Positions 60,406 through 64,000 of a DNA stretch of 64,000 bases are shown here, one piece after another. The stretch covers positions 1 to 64,000 of the forward strand of contig JAFREE010000131.1 of the NCBI GenBank assembly GCA_019400425.1, read 5' to 3'. The notes under the pieces are model-generated. The model was not told where the DNA came from. It saw only the letters and a list, made by a program, of their open reading frames with translations, and ran no database searches. Position 1 is the stretch's first letter. Every line of letters begins with the position of its first letter. The position numbers were made by a program, and so were the translations under genes. The DNA is from Hymenochaete sp. R1 (Eukaryota; Basidiomycota; Agaricomycetes; Hymenochaetales; Hymenochaetaceae).

Positions 60406-60555
60406 ATGGCGGACCCAACAAACCGTTTCGAGAGCTCGCTCGAAGAGGTAATGAAGTCGCACGCCTCAACTCAGATCAAGGACGCATATACAATGTTTCT
60501 CCGTAATATTCTCAAGGAAGAGTCTTATTTCCATCTTGATTGGCTTCATTTGTGA
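60406..60555 (+). CDS. Small open frame, 49 aa, possible gene fragment
   Basis: MADPTNRFESSLEEVMKSHA then STQIKDAYTMFLRNILKEES and a hydrophobic end. The composition is protein-like (helical, balanced charge), and a GTAATG donor-like site follows the GAAGAG codons, so it may be the first exon or a remnant of a larger gene. No partner exon was identified. Confidence 0.25.
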   Translation: MADPTNRFESSLEEVMKSHASTQIKDAYTMFLRNILKEESYFHLDWLHL

Positions 60556-62524
60556 TTAATGCTTGATACGAATGAGAACCTTCGAGGTTGGTGAAGGTGA
60601 GTCGCACTTTGTCCCTAAGCAGACATCGATACATGTGTGTCGCCACATTCTGTGGCGACTGCTTGACGACTAGTCGAGCTATGTAAGGGGATGAAGGGAC
60701 TTAAAAGGAGTGGACAGCTACCATCGGGGCTCTATATATCCCACTGGGAAATGACCGCCTTACTTATTGGGGATATCCTCCTACTAGAAAGACTAAGATT
60801 GGCAAAGTGACCCTTCGTACAAGTATGACATTCACGCCGCAGTATCCGTGCCTCCCGTGCATAAAGGCAAAGCAGCTACAAGTACGCGCATGATACGCCA
60901 CACACTCAAGTTCCCCGTCTTTTCCGCTGACGACCACGACCGTGACCAGGGCAAATGGCCACTGAGGCCAGCCTCCCGCCATCGCAGATGTCCAATCGGG
61001 GAGATACGTCGATCATCCGGCTTCTTTCGGTCCGACACTGTCAACACGCACAGCAGCAGAGACGTCGAACAGCGACTAGCCAGCCAAACTCACACTCTCA
61101 GCTTCAGACTTCACTCCCTAAATGTTAATGGACGGCTTGCTCAGTCGCTCTCATCCCACAATTGCCTCCATTTCATCCCCGAGGCCAGTCGTTCTTGTCA
61201 GACCTCTTCCTCTACATTCACTTCATCCGCGCGCAACTCCTTGTCTAGCTCGCCCTTGACATAGGCAATGGTCAGAAGTCAGATAGACGTCGTTGTTCTG
61301 ACTGGGTCGACAAATGGAAAGGATGGCGCAAACGTATACTCTTCGACCGGTGTGACGAGAACGTCGCTGCAGGCAAGCACGTCCGTCATTCGGGCGAGCG
61401 GTGCTCATGTTCAAAATCCACATACCTGATGAGGATCCTGTCGCTCTACAAAAGCTGTCATCACCATCTGATCGTGAACTCCAGCCTGATGGTGACAGGA
61501 ACAAGCTATAAAAGATGGTACCTCCGCAGACAGCATTCAAATCCACCCTTCTCCATTTCTTCCTTTCGTTTCAAACCTCGCCTTCTCTCTATCCCCAACC
61601 GAATGGTCATGCGATGGACAATCTGGAATATAGGAAAAAGGTAAGATATCATCTTCGAACCTATCGCTTGTGCAGTCTCATATTACAATACCTCTCTTCG
61701 ACAGTGTTAATCATGGCAGCAGGTTCAACTGTCTCGCTGGTGCAGACACCCTCAACCACGCAAGCGGTCATCGAATTAGACTTGCGTTCCATATTGGTGT
61801 CGCTGTTCCTGTCCAGCGAAGTAGTTGAGGTCACTAGCTATCTCAATCTTCTGTCTACACTTTCCGTCTAATCAACTTTTTCTAGACATGTGCTCTCATT
61901 TTGCTCCCTCACCTTCCATTCAGATTATCTTCCGGTACGCTCGTTGTCATGCTTTCTTCCCTCTTGCGTTCCTTGCCAAGCTCGCACCCGAGGCATCGCT
62001 CAGAGTAGAAGCTGTATCCACCGCCTTCCTCTTTGGATGAATAAGGAGTATATTGACTCTGACTTCTTATACGTTTGCCGCCTCAGCTTCGTTTGCTCTA
62101 CATTAACGAACTTGGCGTGAAGATGTGACGTCTGTGTGCATCCTCACGGTACCCAAGAGTCGCTCAAAGTCGACTAAGATTGACTCGAGTTGCATTATTT
62201 TGGGCGACTTTCCTTAATGACTTTGAGGACGGCTAGTTGCTTCGAGAACAGGTCGGGTAGATGGAGTTTGTAATCACATTACGTGTCGAATAGCTGAGTA
62301 TGCAATCTTAGATGTCGGGTCAATTTTTTCAACATCAATACCAAAGAATATTTATAGCCGGATGCATTTGAAAGTCATATAGCGAAACAATGGCGAGTTC
62401 ATCTACAAATATCAATTGCAAAGGCAAAGAGTGTCCAACAGTAGCCAGTTCGTAAATGAGCTGCGACAAAGAAGTGAAATATGCAACATAGGAGAAGAAA
62501 TTGAAATATATATCGAAGAGACAA
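60556..62524. other. About 2 kb without a supported gene
   Basis: Open frames on both strands lack recognisable motifs. A perfect 9-bp hairpin (GTCGCCACA/TGTGGCGAC with 3-nt loop) lies at 60639-60659. A run of GTCG/CGAC-containing words recurs near 62160-62230. Confidence 0.4.
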
Positions 62525-64000
62525 TCACGATAGTATGCGCCGCATAATGCGCGGCGACCAGATTCTGGTCCAGTTTGTTCCATGATAAAGAATATCCCAC
62601 TTGATTTGAATAGGATGATCCTCGTCATTCTTCGAGATGCAGAAAAGGCTTTCGTCCATCAATGCATTTCGATACTGTGCTGGAACCCACAAAATCAGAT
62701 GTCCATCCTTTGACCGAATCCACCCATCTTCGGAAATGTCTGCGAGGATCTCTTCAGGGCCCAGAACATCGCATCCGCACGAGTTCATCTCTGGCTGCCA
62801 TGGGAATGACTGAGAATCCCATATGCGGATAGTCCTATCCCAACTGCCAGAAACGATTCGGGATCCATCGTGTGATACTGCCAGGCAATTGACCCAGCGT
62901 GTATGACCATCCAACGGCTGCCCAATCAAGGCACCCATGTGAGAATCCCAAGCTCGAATGGTACCGTCATATGATCCCGTGAAAATGGAATTGCCATCAG
63001 GTGAAAATGAAACTGATAATACGACGTCTGTATGCCCACTGAGGGGCTCGCAGGAAGGCTTGCCAGTGTGCAAATCCCATACTTGCACTGTTCTAGCATA
63101 ACTTCCAGACGCTAGGAGTCTTCCATCTGAAGAAAAGGTGATGCTGTTGGCCAAACGGCGATGCCCGACTAGAGGATCTCCCATAGTACTGCCTGTTTCG
63201 GCATCCCAAAATCGTATTGTATTATCGCTTGATCCAGATGCGATGAGTGACCCGTTTGGAGAGAAAGCGACTGAGATGACCCTATCCGTGTGTCCTTGCA
63301 GTGGATTGCTTGCGCAGATGCCAGTCGCCGTATTCCAAATCCTCACCGTCTTGTCGAACGATCCAGTAGCCAGCTTCGTCCCGTCCTTTGAGAAAGCACA
63401 ACATATGATCCCTTTACTATGACCCTCCAGCGGTCCGAGCAAGAGTTCACCTGTTTCCGCATCCCAAATACCTAGATGGCCATCCTCATCGCCGGCTGCG
63501 ACACGTTTACCGTCAGGAGAAATAGAAGCAGCACCAAATGCGCTCGGATGGGCCAGCTCAAAGCTCTGCACGTGGGCACCGGTTCGAGCGTCCCATATCT
63601 GGAGGATTCCGACCTTGCAAATGGACATGATGTGGGAATCATCGGGTGAAATCCATACACACAGGACCCGTAGTGAGTGGCCGTGGAGTTTTTGTCGAGC
63701 AGACGACTCTTGACGAATGTCTATCACTTTGATGGAAAAGTTGTCCCTGGTGATGAGCCTGGTACCATCGAGAGAGAATGCTATTTGGTATGCGCGTGAG
63801 TCATAATGTGCTACCAATGAGAACGACGAACTGTCCCATAGACAGACAGAATCATTGCTTCCCGACGCGAGATACTTTCCATCTGGTGAGAATGCGACAG
63901 ACGTGACTTCAGAGCCGACAGTAAGTGGTTTACCATCTTGCTGTCCTGATTCAGTGTTCCAAACTCGAACTGTCTTGTCCCTTGATCCAGAGGCAATGCG
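62525..64000 (-). CDS. WD40-repeat C-terminal half of a large protein, probably NACHT/NLR-type, partial at right edge
   Basis: The frame is open from the right edge of the window to a stop at 62525, about 490 residues. At least eight WD40 repeats are seen, each with SVAFSPDG..(I/L)ASGS.D.T(V/I)R(V/I)WD-type blades: TGSFDKTVRIWNTATG, SGSSDNTIRFWDAETG, TGSYDGTIRAWDSHMG and SGSWDRTIRIWDSQ. After the propeller comes EDGWIRSKDGHLILWVPAQY and a tail with CISKNDEDHPIQIKW. That post-propeller W(I/V)...LLFWVP segment is, from family knowledge, common in agaricomycete NACHT-WD40 proteins (NWD/HET-E-like), implicated in non-self recognition. The NACHT domain would lie beyond 64000, so the NLR assignment is inferred. 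The high repeat similarity is typical for diversifying propellers. Confidence 0.75.
   Translation of the reverse strand, partial: RIASGSRDKTVRVWNTESGQQDGKPLTVGSEVTSVAFSPDGKYLASGSNDSVCLWDSSSFSLVAHYDSRAYQIAFSLDGTRLITRDNFSIKVIDIRQESSARQKLHGHSLRVLCVWISPDDSHIMSICKVGILQIWDARTGAHVQSFELAHPSAFGAASISPDGKRVAAGDEDGHLGIWDAETGELLLGPLEGHSKGIICCAFSKDGTKLATGSFDKTVRIWNTATGICASNPLQGHTDRVISVAFSPNGSLIASGSSDNTIRFWDAETGSTMGDPLVGHRRLANSITFSSDGRLLASGSYARTVQVWDLHTGKPSCEPLSGHTDVVLSVSFSPDGNSIFTGSYDGTIRAWDSHMGALIGQPLDGHTRWVNCLAVSHDGSRIVSGSWDRTIRIWDSQSFPWQPEMNSCGCDVLGPEEILADISEDGWIRSKDGHLILWVPAQYRNALMDESLFCISKNDEDHPIQIKWDILYHGTNWTRIWSPRIMRRILS

Overview
The window is eukaryotic nuclear DNA from a filamentous basidiomycete, most likely an Agaricomycete. 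The evidence is short introns (about 45-65 nt) in nearly every housekeeping gene, both-strand gene packing with short divergent promoters, a compact CHK1-type kinase, a NACHT-type WD40 protein and a Helitron-like N-terminal region. I assembled exon structures by hand from splice sites and reading-frame phase. Where every phase closes (EMG1, CHK1, F-box, SEC14, MED10, both actins, KGD4, RPN10, PSMA6) I am confident of them.

Left part (1-8.9 kb): an accessory region. It holds the N-terminal exon of a probable Helitron protein running off the left edge, two unrecognised spliced genes and a kinase-domain-only CHK1 paralog. It ends in a block made of a degenerate 199-codon ORF plus a tRNA-Asp. The same block recurs in inverted orientation at 59.2-60.2 kb, where the ORF is intact, so the two copies bracket about 50 kb.

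Bracketed core (8.9-59 kb): conserved housekeeping genes. EMG1/NEP1, a broken C-terminal fragment of GRC3, NSR1/nucleolin and the Pol III largest subunit serve ribosome and tRNA synthesis. RPN10 and a proteasome alpha subunit serve protein turnover. SEC14, a steryl-ester lipase and an O-fucosyltransferase-like protein serve lipids and glycosylation. RIC8 serves G-protein signalling, MED10 transcription, KGD4 the mitochondrion, and two actin genes the cytoskeleton. Several lie in head-to-head pairs (RIC8/MED10, lipase/KGD4, RPN10/actin, PSMA6/RPC1).

Threaded through 15.6-42.1 kb is the most unusual content: nine loci of one intronless, unrecognised gene family. Five are intact (320-356 codons), two are broken by small tandem duplications and two are decayed relics. 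Two subgroups each carry their own conserved motif 80-100 bp upstream of the start codon. I cannot assign a function.

Right part (59.2-64 kb): the intact tRNA-Asp/ORF block, about 2 kb without a recognisable gene, and the WD40 half of a protein, probably NLR-like, running off the right edge.
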